Position numbers and translations under genes: made by a program. From positions 3,472,001 to 3,536,000 of the forward strand of contig NZ_CP047166.1 of the NCBI RefSeq assembly GCF_016806125.1: 64,000 bases of DNA, read 5' to 3'. Below, one piece after another: positions 53,255 through 62,951 of the stretch; the first letter of the stretch is position 1, and each line of letters starts with the position of its first letter. The DNA comes from Ponticoccus alexandrii (GTDB lineage Bacteria; Pseudomonadota; Alphaproteobacteria; Rhodobacterales; Rhodobacteraceae). The notes beneath the pieces are model-generated. The model was not told the DNA's origin. It was given only the letters and a program-made list of their open reading frames with translations, and made no database searches.

Positions 53255-54580
53255 TCAGGTCTTTTGTCGCTGGGCGCGCAGTCTGGCGAAGTAGTCGACA
53301 CGTTTGCGCATGTCCCGTTCGAAGCCACGGTCGACCGGGTCGTAGAAGGCCTCGCGCCGCATTTCTTCTGGGAAGTAGTCCTGCCCGGAGAAGCCGTCTT
53401 CGGCGTCGTGGTCGTAAGCATAGCCCGCGCCGTAGCCCTGATCCTTCATCAGCCGGGTGGGCGCGTTCAGGATGTGTTTCGGCGGGCGCAGGGAGCCGGT
53501 CTTTTTCGCCGCAGCCCGGGCGGCCTTGTAGGCGACGTAGACGGCGTTCGATTTCGGCGCGAGGGCGATGTAGACTAGCGCCTGCGCCAGCGCCAGTTCG
53601 CCCTCGGGGGAGCCGAGCCGCTCGAAGGTGTTCCACGCGTCGAGGCAGTGGGTCTGCGCCTGTGGGTCGGCGAGGCCGATGTCCTCGACCGCCATGCGGG
53701 TGATGCGGCGGGCGAGGAAGCGCGGGTCTTCACCGGCTTCGAGCATGCGCGCGAACCAGTAAAGCGCCGCGTCCGGGTCGGAGCCGCGCACCGATTTGTG
53801 CAGCGCCGAGATCAGGTTGTAGTGCCCGTCACCGGATTTGTCGTATTGCGCCGCGCGCTTCATCAGCCGGGTGCGCAGGGCGGCGGTGTCGAGCGGGTCG
53901 GTGACCCGCCACGACATCACCTGCTCCACGAGGTTCAGAAGCGCGCGCCCGTCGCCATCGGCCATTTCCAGCAGCGCCGCGCGGGCGCCCTCATCCAGCG
54001 GAAGCGGGCGATCCAGCTCCTGCTCGGCGCGCTGGACGAGGCGTTCGAGGTCGGCCTCGGAGAGGCGTTCCAGAACCAGCACCTGCGCGCGCGACAGCAC
54101 GGCGGCGTTCAGTTCGAACGAGGGGTTTTCCGTGGTGGCGCCCACCAGCAGGATCGTTCCGTCCTCCATATGCGGCAGGAAGCTGTCCTGCTGCGCCTTG
54201 TTGAACCGGTGGATCTCGTCGACGAAAAGCAGCGTCCCCTGCCCGTTCGCGCGGCGCATCCTGGCCGCCTCGAAGACCTTGCGCAGTTCCGGCACACCGG
54301 AGAAGATCGCGCTGATCTGGACGAAATGCAGGTCGGTGGCATCCGCCAGCAGCCGCGCGATGGTGGTCTTGCCGACGCCCGGCGGGCCCCAGAAGACGAT
54401 GGAGCCCAGAGAGCCCGAGGCCAGCATCACGCCGAGTGGCGCATCCGGTCCCAGAACCTGTTGTTGGCCGATGACCTCGGACAAGGCCTGCGGGCGCAGG
54501 CGGTCCGCCAGTGGGCGTGGTGCGGCCTTGCCACTCGCGGGTGCCGGGGCGGGATCGCCGGTGTCGAAGAGATCCGCCAA
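53255..54580 (-). CDS. rarA: Replication-associated recombination protein RarA (MgsA)
   Basis: 441 aa. Clamp-loader-like AAA+ with Walker A GPPGVGKT at 65-72, Walker B FVDEIHRF near 119-126, sensor VGATTENPSFE, and the C-terminal tetramerisation domain ending NAVYVAYKAARAAAK / YKYAHDH-like GYGAGYAYDHD. Acts at stalled forks. Starts 3 bp after the protease stop. Confidence 0.95.
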   Translation of the reverse strand: MADLFDTGDPAPAPASGKAAPRPLADRLRPQALSEVIGQQQVLGPDAPLGVMLASGSLGSIVFWGPPGVGKTTIARLLADATDLHFVQISAIFSGVPELRKVFEAARMRRANGQGTLLFVDEIHRFNKAQQDSFLPHMEDGTILLVGATTENPSFELNAAVLSRAQVLVLERLSEADLERLVQRAEQELDRPLPLDEGARAALLEMADGDGRALLNLVEQVMSWRVTDPLDTAALRTRLMKRAAQYDKSGDGHYNLISALHKSVRGSDPDAALYWFARMLEAGEDPRFLARRITRMAVEDIGLADPQAQTHCLDAWNTFERLGSPEGELALAQALVYIALAPKSNAVYVAYKAARAAAKKTGSLRPPKHILNAPTRLMKDQGYGAGYAYDHDAEDGFSGQDYFPEEMRREAFYDPVDRGFERDMRKRVDYFARLRAQRQKT

Positions 54581-54583
54581 GGC

Positions 54584-55957
54584 TCAGACCCGGAAGCGCA
54601 GCAGCAGGCGGCGACGGCCGCGCTCTGCCTCTATGGCGACACGGGGGGCTGCGCGGCGCAGGGCGCGGTCGACATCGGCGGGTGCCTCGATCGCGGTGCC
54701 GTTGATGCTGCGCAGGATGTCCCCTTCGCGCAGGCCCGCGCGGGCGCCCCAGGGGCCGGGATCGGTGACAAGCACGCCCTCGGCATCCATCGGCAGGCCG
54801 TAGTCCGCCGCCACCGCCGGGTTCACCCGGGACAGCGCCAGTCCCGGCAGCACCGCGTCCTTGCCCAGGTTGATGGCGGCGCGGGCCGGAACCTCTGGAG
54901 GGGCGATCATGGCCACCTCGGCCTCGCGCTCCTCGCCGCCCGAGGCATAGGTGACGCGCGCCATATGGCCCAGGCCCCGGATCGACATGCGAAACAGCAT
55001 CTCTGGCGGCGTGTTCACCGGCTGGCCATCCACCGCCAGCACCACGTCGCCTACCTGCAGACCGGCCTTGGCGAAGGGGCTTTCCGGGTGCAGATCGGCG
55101 ATGACCACGCCGCCGGGCAGGCGCAGGCCAAGGCTGCCCGACAGATCGGCGTCCACCGGCTGGCCGGTCAGCCCGGCCCAGGGGCGCTGAAAGCGGGTCT
55201 CTCCGGCCTTGGCCTGGTCCACGAACTGCGCGACCAGCGCCGAGGGGATGGCGAAGCCGATGCCGTTCGAGCCTCCCGAGCGGGTCAGGATCGAGGTGTT
55301 CACCCCCACAAGGTGCCCCGTCACGTCCAGCAGCGCGCCACCCGAGTTGCCGGGATTGATCGCCGCGTCGGTCTGGATGAAGTAGCCGCGCGCATTGCCT
55401 GTCGCCGTGCCCGACCGCGCCAGCCCCGACACAATCCCCGAGGTCACGGTCTGCCCGACGCCGAAGGGGTTGCCGATGGCAAGCACCAGTTCACCCACCT
55501 CGACGGTATCGCTGTCGCGCAGCGGCAGGAAGGGCATGTCAGTGGCGTCCTCGAGCTTCAGGATCGCAAGGTCCGATTCCTCGTCGCCCAGCAGCACCTC
55601 TGCCGCGTATTCGCGCCGGTCGTTCAGCACCACGCGGATCTCGGTCGCCTGACCGACCACGTGGTAGTTGGAGACCACGATCCCGTCGGCGGACAGGATC
55701 ACCCCGGACCCCAGAGAGTTCTGCACCCGGGGCCGGGACTGGAACTCGTTGAAGAAGTTGTTGAAGAAGGGATCGTCCGCAAAGGGGCTGCGGGTCTGCA
55801 CCACCCGGCTGGCGTAGATGTTGACGACGGCGGGCGCCGCCTCTTTCACCAGCGGCACGAAACTCAGCTGCACCTCGGCCTGCGATTGCGGCACGCGGGT
55901 CTCTGCCGCGGCGGGCAGGGCAAGCAGGACAAGCAGGCAGGCCGTCAGAATGCGCAT
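54584..55957 (-). CDS. Periplasmic DegP/DegQ-type serine protease
   Basis: 457 aa. Signal peptide MRILTACLLVLLALPAAA. Trypsin-like triad H99 (SNYHV), D129 (EESDLAIL) and S205 (NPGNSGGAL), then two PDZ domains (about 255-350 and 365-455). Quality-control protease of the periplasm. Adjacent to rarA in the same direction. Confidence 0.92.
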   Translation of the reverse strand: MRILTACLLVLLALPAAAETRVPQSQAEVQLSFVPLVKEAAPAVVNIYASRVVQTRSPFADDPFFNNFFNEFQSRPRVQNSLGSGVILSADGIVVSNYHVVGQATEIRVVLNDRREYAAEVLLGDEESDLAILKLEDATDMPFLPLRDSDTVEVGELVLAIGNPFGVGQTVTSGIVSGLARSGTATGNARGYFIQTDAAINPGNSGGALLDVTGHLVGVNTSILTRSGGSNGIGFAIPSALVAQFVDQAKAGETRFQRPWAGLTGQPVDADLSGSLGLRLPGGVVIADLHPESPFAKAGLQVGDVVLAVDGQPVNTPPEMLFRMSIRGLGHMARVTYASGGEEREAEVAMIAPPEVPARAAINLGKDAVLPGLALSRVNPAVAADYGLPMDAEGVLVTDPGPWGARAGLREGDILRSINGTAIEAPADVDRALRRAAPRVAIEAERGRRRLLLRFRV

Positions 55958-56088
55958 GGGGTCCCCCTTCGTGACATGCGTCCTGATATGCCTGCCGGGG
56001 CGGCGCCTTTCAAGCCGCAGGCGGAACGGCCAGGGGCCTCGCGCGTTTATCCCGACAGAAACGAACGCACAACGTCAGGAGGCATCAG

Positions 56089-56289
56089 ATGGCAGAGCGC
56101 CACAGATCGCAGGACGGTCGCCAAGAGACAAAGGCCTATACCGACCCCGAAAAGACACCCGCGCAGCAGGGCCGCGCCGATGGCGGCGTGGAACGGCAGG
56201 TCGGAACGCGCGACCTGAAGAAACGCGCGGAACAGGACCGGCCCGGCGTGACCCGGGTTCGAAAATCCGAAGAAAAATCCGGATCGTAA
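56089..56289 (+). CDS. Small hydrophilic hypothetical protein
   Basis: 66 aa, very charged (MAERHRSQDGRQETKAYTDP...), likely disordered. It lies 13 bp before the host-attachment gene, with modest ribosome-site support. No family recognised. Confidence 0.5.
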   Translation: MAERHRSQDGRQETKAYTDPEKTPAQQGRADGGVERQVGTRDLKKRAEQDRPGVTRVRKSEEKSGS

Positions 56290-56302
56290 GGAGGATCAGG
56301 CC

Positions 56303-56758
56303 ATGGTGGAACTGAAGCAGGGAACCTGGGTGGTGGTGACGGACAGCGAAAAGGCGCTGTTCTTGCGCAACCTGACCGATCACGACGATCCCAACCTCGA
56401 CGTTTTCGACGAAGAGGAGCAGGAGAACCCCTCGGACCGCGAGCAGTCGGCCAACCGGCCCGGACGCATGAACGACACCGGCGTGCAGCAGCGGTCTGCC
56501 CTGGACGACACCGACTGGCATGAGCTGGCGAAAGAGCGCTTTGCGGCGGATCTTGCCGACCACCTCTATGCCGAAGCGCACAAGGGGGCGTTCGACCGGC
56601 TGGTGCTGGTGGCCTCGCCCAAGGTTTTGGGCGATCTGCGCGAGGCGCTGCACAAGGAGGTCTCTGACAAGATCATCGCCGAGGTGCCGAAGACGCTGAC
56701 CAACCATCCGGTCGCCAAGATCGAAAGCCTCGTGAAAAAGGAGCTGGATGCGGCGTGA
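56303..56758 (+). CDS. Host attachment family protein
   Basis: 151 aa with a strong AAGGAGG site. Opens with TWVVVTDSEKALFLRN, has RSALDDTDWHELAKERFAAD in the middle and LVLVASPKVLGDLREALHKE, the family core named from Agrobacterium attachment work. The fold is related to release-factor/Pelota-like domains. Overlaps the DUF4174 gene by 4 bp. Confidence 0.82.
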   Translation: MVELKQGTWVVVTDSEKALFLRNLTDHDDPNLDVFDEEEQENPSDREQSANRPGRMNDTGVQQRSALDDTDWHELAKERFAADLADHLYAEAHKGAFDRLVLVASPKVLGDLREALHKEVSDKIIAEVPKTLTNHPVAKIESLVKKELDAA

Positions 56759-57213
56759 CGGTCCCTCGTCGGGCATCACGGGCGGCGGTGGGACGGGTGC
56801 GCCTGCTGCCAGCCCTCGCCTGCGCCACCACGATGGCCACCGGGCCGGCCATGTCTGACGATGGCCTGTTTCGCGAACTGGATGCGGACGGCGGCGCATT
56901 GGAGGCGCTGCAATGGCGGTCGCGCCCGGTGCTGGTCTTTACAGATGACCCGGCAAATGCCGCCTACCGCGCACAGCTTGCCATGCTTCGAGAAACCCGG
57001 TCCGGGCTGGAAGAGCGCGACATCATCGTGTTCCGCGATACCGGCCCCGGCGGGTCGCTGCGCGCGCGGTTGCAGGTCGAAGCCTTCACCCTTGTCCTGA
57101 TCGGCAAGGACGGTGGTGTAAAACTGCGCGCCGACCACCCGGTCGCGCCCGAGAGCCTTTTCAGCACCATCGACCGCATGCCGATGCGGCAACGAGAGAT
57201 GTCGGGCGAGTAG
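56755..57213 (+). CDS. DUF4174-domain secreted protein
   Basis: 152 aa from GTG 56755. N-terminal Arg-rich and hydrophobic leader, probable signal peptide ending near MATGPAMS. The domain has LEALQWRSRPVLVFTDDPAN at the front and FTLVLIGKDGGVKLR, a thioredoxin-like DUF4174 pattern without the redox cysteines. Function unknown. Confidence 0.75.
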   Translation: MTVPRRASRAAVGRVRLLPALACATTMATGPAMSDDGLFRELDADGGALEALQWRSRPVLVFTDDPANAAYRAQLAMLRETRSGLEERDIIVFRDTGPGGSLRARLQVEAFTLVLIGKDGGVKLRADHPVAPESLFSTIDRMPMRQREMSGE

Positions 57214-57233
57214 ACCGACAGCCGCGAAACGAA

Positions 57234-57263
57234 AAAGGCCCCCGACCGAATGGCGGGGGCCTT
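57234..57263. terminator. Bidirectional intrinsic terminator
   Basis: AAAGGCCCCCG and CGGGGGCCTTT arms around ACCGAATGG, with A-tract and T-tract on either side. Serves both the DUF4174 gene (plus) and rplQ (minus). Confidence 0.9.
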
Positions 57264-57289
57264 TCTGCTGGGGCGATGGCCCCGAAGTC

Positions 57290-57709
57290 TTATTCGTCGG
57301 CGTCTTCGTAAGCGGCCAGGCGGGCCTTGTCGGCGGCGCCCTTGGCGTCGGTGTCGCGGTCGACCAGTTCGATGATCGCCATGGGCGCCATGTCACCGTA
57401 ACGGAAGCCGGCCTTCAGGACGCGGCAGTAGCCACCCTGACGCTCGGCGTAGCGCGGGCCGAGGATTTCGAACAGCTTGGCGACGTGCATGTCCTGCTTC
57501 AGCTGCGACGCGGCCTGACGGCGTGCGTGCAGGTCACCGCGCTTGCCCAGCGTGATCAGCTTGTCGATGACGCGCTTGAGTTCCTTGGCCTTCGGCAGCG
57601 TGGTCTTGATCTGCTCGTGCTCGATCAACGAGCCCGCCATGTTCGCCCACAGGGCCTTGCGGTGCTCGTGGGTACGGTTCAGGCGGCGGTAGCCTTTTGC
57701 GTGACGCAT
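57290..57709 (-). CDS. rplQ: 50S ribosomal protein L17
   Basis: 139 aa, [20 protein letters not shown] and onward, typical L17 with a short acidic C-terminal extension. Last gene of the alpha operon, downstream of rpoA. Confidence 0.97.
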   Translation of the reverse strand: MRHAKGYRRLNRTHEHRKALWANMAGSLIEHEQIKTTLPKAKELKRVIDKLITLGKRGDLHARRQAASQLKQDMHVAKLFEILGPRYAERQGGYCRVLKAGFRYGDMAPMAIIELVDRDTDAKGAADKARLAAYEDADE

Positions 57710-57803
57710 GTGTCTTTCTCCAATGGGTGCCCTCTACGGGCGGTTTTGCTTTGTCAGTCCGGCGATGCGTGTCACCGGCTCTCCTTGGGGCGGATGCCCG
57801 GGA

Positions 57804-57846
57804 CGAGGCGTTGCCGCCTCGCCGTGGGGTGGGTTTTCAACCCACC
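57804..57846. promoter_or_regulatory. Paired hairpins in the rpoA-rplQ gap
   Basis: CGAGGCG-TTGC-CGCCTCG at 57804-57821 and GGTGGGTT-TTC-AACCCACC at 57828-57846, just after the rpoA stop. Likely RNA-processing or partial-termination structures; no long U-run follows. Confidence 0.5.
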
Positions 57847-57850
57847 TGTC

Positions 57851-58867
57851 TCAGAACGAGTCTTCCAGCTTTTTGGCCAGATCTTCGATGTTGTCCGGCG
57901 GCCAGTCCTCGACGTCCATGCCAAGGTGCAGACCCATGCCCGACAGCACTTCCTTGATCTCGTTCAAGGACTTGCGGCCGAAGTTCGGGGTGCGTAGCAT
58001 CTCTGCTTCGGTCTTCTGGATCAGGTCGCCGATGTAGACGATGTTGTCGTTCTTCAGGCAGTTTGCCGAACGGACCGAGAGCTCCAGCTCGTCGACCTTC
58101 TTCAGCAGCAGCGGGTTGAACTCCAGACCGTCGTCGTCGTCGTGACGCTGTGCCGATTCCGGCTCGTCGAAGTTGACGAAGATCGACAGCTGATCCTGCA
58201 GGATGCGTGCGGCGAAGGCCACGGCGTCCTCGGGCGTGATCGAGCCGTCGGTGTCGATCTTCATGGTCAGCTTGTCGTAGTCCAGCACCTGCCCCTCGCG
58301 GGTGGGCTGCACGTCGTAAGCGACCTTCTTCACCGGCGAGTAGATCGCGTCGATCGGAATCAGGCCGATCGGTGCGTCCTCGGGCTTGTTCTTGTCAGCC
58401 GAAACATAACCCTTGCCGAGGTTCACGGTGAATTCCATGTAAACCTCTGCACCCTCGTCCACGTGACAGATCACGTGATCGCGGTTCAGGACCTCGATGC
58501 CGTTGGTTTCCGAGATGTCACCGGCGGTGACGACACCCGGGCCCTTGGCGGAGACGGACAGGCGCTTGGGCCCTTCGACTTCCATCCGCAGGGCGACCTG
58601 CTTCAGGTTCAGGATGATGTCGGTCACATCCTCGCGGACACCGTCCACCGAGGAGAACTCGTGCAGGACGTTATCGATCTGCACAGAGGTGATGGCCGCA
58701 CCCTGAAGCGAGGACAGCAGCACGCGACGCAGCGCGTTGCCGAGGGTCAGACCGAAGCCGCGCTCCAGCGGTTCGGCTATGACAGTGGCCTGCCGGGACG
58801 GGTCGGCGCCGGGCTTGATCTCCAGCTGTGTCGGCTTGATCAGTTCGGCCCAGTTCTTGTGGATCAT
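57851..58867 (-). CDS. rpoA: RNA polymerase alpha subunit
   Basis: 338 aa. N-terminal dimerisation domain ([20 protein letters not shown]) and C-terminal DNA/activator-binding domain ([33 protein letters not shown]). Full length, normal place in the alpha operon. Confidence 0.98.
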   Translation of the reverse strand: MIHKNWAELIKPTQLEIKPGADPSRQATVIAEPLERGFGLTLGNALRRVLLSSLQGAAITSVQIDNVLHEFSSVDGVREDVTDIILNLKQVALRMEVEGPKRLSVSAKGPGVVTAGDISETNGIEVLNRDHVICHVDEGAEVYMEFTVNLGKGYVSADKNKPEDAPIGLIPIDAIYSPVKKVAYDVQPTREGQVLDYDKLTMKIDTDGSITPEDAVAFAARILQDQLSIFVNFDEPESAQRHDDDDGLEFNPLLLKKVDELELSVRSANCLKNDNIVYIGDLIQKTEAEMLRTPNFGRKSLNEIKEVLSGMGLHLGMDVEDWPPDNIEDLAKKLEDSF

Positions 58868-58985
58868 GCAATTCCCTCCATACCAGCCCGTCCCCCATGT
58901 CCGATAGGGACAGACGCCCGAGGTTTCGAAACGACAGAACGAGGCAGGGCAACAGGGCCCCGCCTCGTCCGGAAATCAGGTGCGA

Positions 58986-59381
58986 TCAGACGCGGCGGCG
59001 CTTCGGCGGGCGGCAGCCGTTGTGTGCGATCGGCGTCACGTCGCGGATGGACGTGATGTTGAAGCCGACGGCAGCCAGCGCGCGCAGCGCCGATTCGCGG
59101 CCCGAACCGGGGCCCTGCACTTCGACTTCCAGCGTCTTGACGCCGTGATCCTGGGCCTTCTTGCCCGCGTCTTCGGCGGCCAGCTGGGCGGCGTAGGGCG
59201 TCGACTTGCGCGAGCCCTTGAAGCCCATGGTGCCGGCGGACGACCACGAGATCGCGTTGCCCTGCACGTCCGAGATCAGGATCTTGGTGTTGTTGAAGGT
59301 CGAGTTCACGTGAGCAACGCCAGCGGCGATGTTCTTGGAGACCTTTTTCTTGCCGCCAGCGCGGCGAGTATCGCGTGCCAT
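58986..59381 (-). CDS. rpsK: 30S ribosomal protein S11
   Basis: 131 aa; [33 protein letters not shown] and the C-terminal [10 protein letters not shown] are diagnostic. Confidence 0.98.
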   Translation of the reverse strand: MARDTRRAGGKKKVSKNIAAGVAHVNSTFNNTKILISDVQGNAISWSSAGTMGFKGSRKSTPYAAQLAAEDAGKKAQDHGVKTLEVEVQGPGSGRESALRALAAVGFNITSIRDVTPIAHNGCRPPKRRRV

Positions 59382-59396
59382 AGGTCGAACCCTCCC

Positions 59397-59765
59397 TTAC
59401 TTCTTCTTGCCGGCGATGGCCTTTGCGGGGCCTTTGCGCGTGCGAGCGTTGGTGTGCGTGCGCTGACCGCGCACGGGCAGGTTGCGACGATGACGCAGGC
59501 CGCGGTAGCAGCCGAGGTCCATCAGGCGCTTGATGTTCATCTGGGTGTCGCGGCGCAGGTCGCCTTCGACTGTCAGGTTGGCGTCGATGTATTCACGCAC
59601 CTGCAGGACTTCGCTGTCCGACAGTTCGTTGACGCGACGCGCGGCGTCGATCTTGGTGGCTTCGCAGATTTCCTTTGCGATGGCCGGACCGATGCCGTGG
59701 ATGTAGGTAAGCGCAATCACGACGCGCTTGTTGGTCGGGATGTTGACGCCGGCAATACGTGCCAA
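59397..59765 (-). CDS. rpsM: 30S ribosomal protein S13
   Basis: 122 aa; starts [20 protein letters not shown] and ends [18 protein letters not shown] plus a Lys-rich tail. Starts 15 bp before rpsK. Confidence 0.98.
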   Translation of the reverse strand: MARIAGVNIPTNKRVVIALTYIHGIGPAIAKEICEATKIDAARRVNELSDSEVLQVREYIDANLTVEGDLRRDTQMNIKRLMDLGCYRGLRHRRNLPVRGQRTHTNARTRKGPAKAIAGKKK

Positions 59766-59978
59766 GTCTCTGTTCCTTTCGTTGCGAGCCCGTCACTCCA
59801 GGCCCTTTTTTCACAACCGAAGGCCCGAGGCGTCTGCCTGCGGGCCCAAGCTTGTCAGGTGATCTGCGCGGCGGGGGCGACCCGCCACACGGAATGATTC
59901 TCCGGTGGAGATGGGGGTGGGTACGGGTTTTGCGACGGGGCGTCAACCCCTGCCGCCCCCGGCCCCAGGCGGACGCCG

Positions 59979-60557
59979 TCAGGCGTCCAGTTTTGCCGCG
60001 ATCTGGGCCCTGACCTCGTCCATTTCGGCCATCCCGTCGACGCGGGAATACAGGCCCTTGGCGTAGTAATAGCCCACCAGCGGCGAGGTCATCTTGTAGT
60101 AGGCAGCAAGGCGGGTGCGCAGCGATTCTTCATTGTCGTCCGCGCGTACCGGCTGGCCCGCGGCGCGAGCCTCTTCGGCGCGGTTGACGATGCGGTGAAC
60201 CAGTGCCTCGTCCTCGACCCGCAGCTCGATGACGTGATCCAGTGTCTGCCCGACCTCTGCCAGCAGCTCACCCAGCGCATCCGCCTGCTTCAGCGTGCGC
60301 GGGAACCCGTCGAAGATGAAGCCGGGCGTCCCGCCCGCTTCCAGCTTTTCTCGAATCAAGCCGATGACGATCTCATCGGTGACAAGCTCGCCGCGGTCCA
60401 TGACCTCGGCCACGCGCTTGCCCATCTCTGTTCCGCTGGTCTTGGCGGCGCGCAGCATGTCCCCGGTGGAAAGCTGCACCATGCCCCGTTCTTCGACCAG
60501 TTTCGCGGCCTGCGTGCCCTTGCCCGCACCCGGCGGTCCCAAAAGAATGATATTCAT
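59979..60557 (-). CDS. adk: Adenylate kinase, short (LID-less) form
   Basis: 192 aa. P-loop [10 protein letters not shown] at 7-16, STGDMLRAA, and [14 protein letters not shown]. The LID insertion of 214-aa enzymes, including the zinc-finger form, is absent, as in many alphaproteobacteria. Overlaps secY by 4 bp. Confidence 0.95.
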   Translation of the reverse strand: MNIILLGPPGAGKGTQAAKLVEERGMVQLSTGDMLRAAKTSGTEMGKRVAEVMDRGELVTDEIVIGLIREKLEAGGTPGFIFDGFPRTLKQADALGELLAEVGQTLDHVIELRVEDEALVHRIVNRAEEARAAGQPVRADDNEESLRTRLAAYYKMTSPLVGYYYAKGLYSRVDGMAEMDEVRAQIAAKLDA

Positions 60558-61921
60558 CGACGCGCCGGTGCCCCTCTTTTCTTCCGTGCCTTGCCACCCT
60601 TACCACGCAGCTGCGATTTCTGGATGAGACCTTCGTATTGATGCGCAAGCAGGTGGCTTTGAACCTGCTGGATGGTGTCCATGGTCACGCTCACCACGAT
60701 CAGCACCGAGGTGCCCCCGAAGTAGAACGGAATGGCGAACTGGTTCCGCACGATCTCTGGCAGCAGGCAGACCGCCGTCAGGTAGAGCGAGCCAAGAACC
60801 AGCACGCGGTTCACCACATATTCAAGGTATTCCGCCGTCCGTTTGCCGGGCCGGATACCGGGCACGAAGCCGTTCTGGTTCTTCAGGTTGTCCGCCACGT
60901 CGTCCGGTTTGAACGAGACGTTGAAGGTGTAGAAGTAGGCGAAGAAGATGATCATCACCGCGAAGAACAGCAGGTAAAGCGGCTGGCCCGGCCCGAAGTA
61001 GGCGAGGATCGTCGACATGATCGGCCCGGAGTCCGAGCCCGAGAAGGTCGAGATGGTGATCGGCAGCAGCAGCAGCGACGAGGCGAAGATCGCCGGGATG
61101 ACGCCCGCCGGGTTGACCTTGACCGGCAGGTGCGACGACTGCGCCTCGGTCATCTTCATGCCGACCTGGCGGCGCGGGTACTGAATGGTGATCTTTCGCA
61201 GCGCCCTCTCCATGAAGACGACGAAGGCGATGGTGGCCACCACCATCAAGATCACGCCGACGATCACGGCAGGGCTGATGGCGCCCGAGCGACCCGAGGC
61301 AAAGAACTGCGCCAGTGCGGCGGGAACCTCTGCGATGATGCCGACGAAGATGATCAGCGAGATGCCGTTGCCGACGCCGCGGGCGGTGATCTGCTCGCCC
61401 AGCCACATCAGGAACATGGTGCCGCCGACCAGCGTGATCATGCAGGACGCGCGGAAATACCAGCCCGGATCGGTCACAAGGTCGCCCGCCTCCAGCGAGG
61501 CGGCAAGGCCGTAGGACTGGATCAGCGCCAGCACCACCGTGCCGTAGCGCGTGTACTGGTTGATCTTTTTGCGCCCCTGCTCACCCTCTTTCTTGAGCTG
61601 CTCGAGCTGCGGCACCATGGCCGTCAGAAGCTGCACCATGATCGAGGCAGAGATGTAGGGCATGATGCCGAGGGCAAAGATCCCCATCCGTCCGAGCGCG
61701 CCGCCCGTGAACATCGAGGCGATGCCCGCGATGCCGCTGGAGGCCTGGTCGACGAATTCCTTCAGCGCGGCGCCGTCGATACCGGGAACGGGGATGAATG
61801 TCCCCAGCCGGTAGACGATCAGCAGGCCGAGCGTGAACAGAATTCGGTTGCGCAGGTCGGTTGCCTTGCCAAGCGCCGCCCAGCTTGTGTTGGCGGCCAT
61901 TTGCTCTGCTGCGGATACCAT
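60554..61921 (-). CDS. secY: Protein translocase subunit SecY
   Basis: 455 aa with ten membrane helices. Plug and first-helix region [19 protein letters not shown], and [18 protein letters not shown]. Forms the Sec channel. Between rplO and adk, the standard spc-operon order. Confidence 0.97.
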   Translation of the reverse strand: MVSAAEQMAANTSWAALGKATDLRNRILFTLGLLIVYRLGTFIPVPGIDGAALKEFVDQASSGIAGIASMFTGGALGRMGIFALGIMPYISASIMVQLLTAMVPQLEQLKKEGEQGRKKINQYTRYGTVVLALIQSYGLAASLEAGDLVTDPGWYFRASCMITLVGGTMFLMWLGEQITARGVGNGISLIIFVGIIAEVPAALAQFFASGRSGAISPAVIVGVILMVVATIAFVVFMERALRKITIQYPRRQVGMKMTEAQSSHLPVKVNPAGVIPAIFASSLLLLPITISTFSGSDSGPIMSTILAYFGPGQPLYLLFFAVMIIFFAYFYTFNVSFKPDDVADNLKNQNGFVPGIRPGKRTAEYLEYVVNRVLVLGSLYLTAVCLLPEIVRNQFAIPFYFGGTSVLIVVSVTMDTIQQVQSHLLAHQYEGLIQKSQLRGKGGKARKKRGAPARR

Positions 61922-62064
61922 GCGGATCTCTCTGTTATGACAAACGCCGCCTCGACGCGTTTTCCAGCATCGGGCGGCGTTCGGGGAAAACTAGGGGCAC
62001 ATGTAAGCGGCGCGGACGCCGCTCACAACCCGGTATTGCGCCGTGGTCATGGCGCAAGCGGGGC

Positions 62065-62529
62065 TCACTCCGCCGCCGCAGCCACCTTGAGCGAGCCGCC
62101 GGCCTTCTCGACCGCCTCGACAGCGGACTTCGATGCGCCGGTAACGTCGATGGTCAGCGCGCCGGTCACGTCGCCCTTGGCGAGGACGCGGATGCCGTCC
62201 AGCTTGCGGCGCACGAGGCCCGAAGCCACCAGCGAATCTTCGGTGATCGAACCGGCTTCCAGCTTGCCCGCGTCGACGAACTTCTGGATCAGGCCCAAGT
62301 TGACGACAGCGTATTCCTTGCGGTTCGGCTTGTTGAAGCCGCGCTTGGGCAGACGCTGGTACAGCGGCATCTGGCCGCCTTCGTAGCCATTGATGGCCAC
62401 ACCCGAACGGGACTTCTGACCCTTGATACCACGGCCACCCATCTTACCACGACCCGAACCCGGGCCACGGCCGATGCGCTGCTTGCGCTTGGTTGCGCCG
62501 GGATTGTCGCGCAGTTCATGCAGTTTCAT
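62065..62529 (-). CDS. rplO: 50S ribosomal protein L15
   Basis: 154 aa from ATG 62529 ([20 protein letters not shown]). Glycine-rich [20 protein letters not shown] and [19 protein letters not shown] are diagnostic. The open frame upstream to 62580 is not part of L15. Confidence 0.97.
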   Translation of the reverse strand: MKLHELRDNPGATKRKQRIGRGPGSGRGKMGGRGIKGQKSRSGVAINGYEGGQMPLYQRLPKRGFNKPNRKEYAVVNLGLIQKFVDAGKLEAGSITEDSLVASGLVRRKLDGIRVLAKGDVTGALTIDVTGASKSAVEAVEKAGGSLKVAAAAE

Positions 62530-62688
62530 ATCGCTTCTCCATTGCCGGATGTGACCCTCGAAGCGAGACGGGCCAACCACGGCTTTTCTTGATTGTGAAC
62601 GTGACGCCGCCCCCGTTGTCCGAGTCGGGCCACCGGGCGCGTATACAGAAGGCCCGGCCCCCGATCAAGCCCGGCCCGGGGCAGAGGC

Positions 62689-62717
62689 TTGACATTCTGC
62701 ATCGCAGCGCGCATATC
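62689..62717 (+). promoter_or_regulatory. Candidate promoter for the DEAD-box helicase
   Basis: TTGACA at 62689-62694 and CATATC at 62712-62717 with 17-bp spacing, about 235 bp before the helicase start. It implies a long 5' untranslated leader, a common feature of cold-inducible RNA helicase genes. Confidence 0.45.
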
Positions 62718-62951
62718 AGCCCTCGTGCCGCACCCGCCGCGTGAGCGGGGCAGCCGGGCCTTGTCCCGCACGGCACGACATCTCCGAACATGGCTCCCAC
62801 ATCACGCATGGGTTCCGACCCGCGACAGGCTTTCCGGCATCCGGCCGTGTCGGCCCGCGCTCGCGGTCACCCAATCGTGCGCCTCACGCCCCGTCCCGGG
62901 GCGCGGGCCGTCGTTCGTTCGCGGGCCTTGCCCGCCACAAAGGAAGAACAC

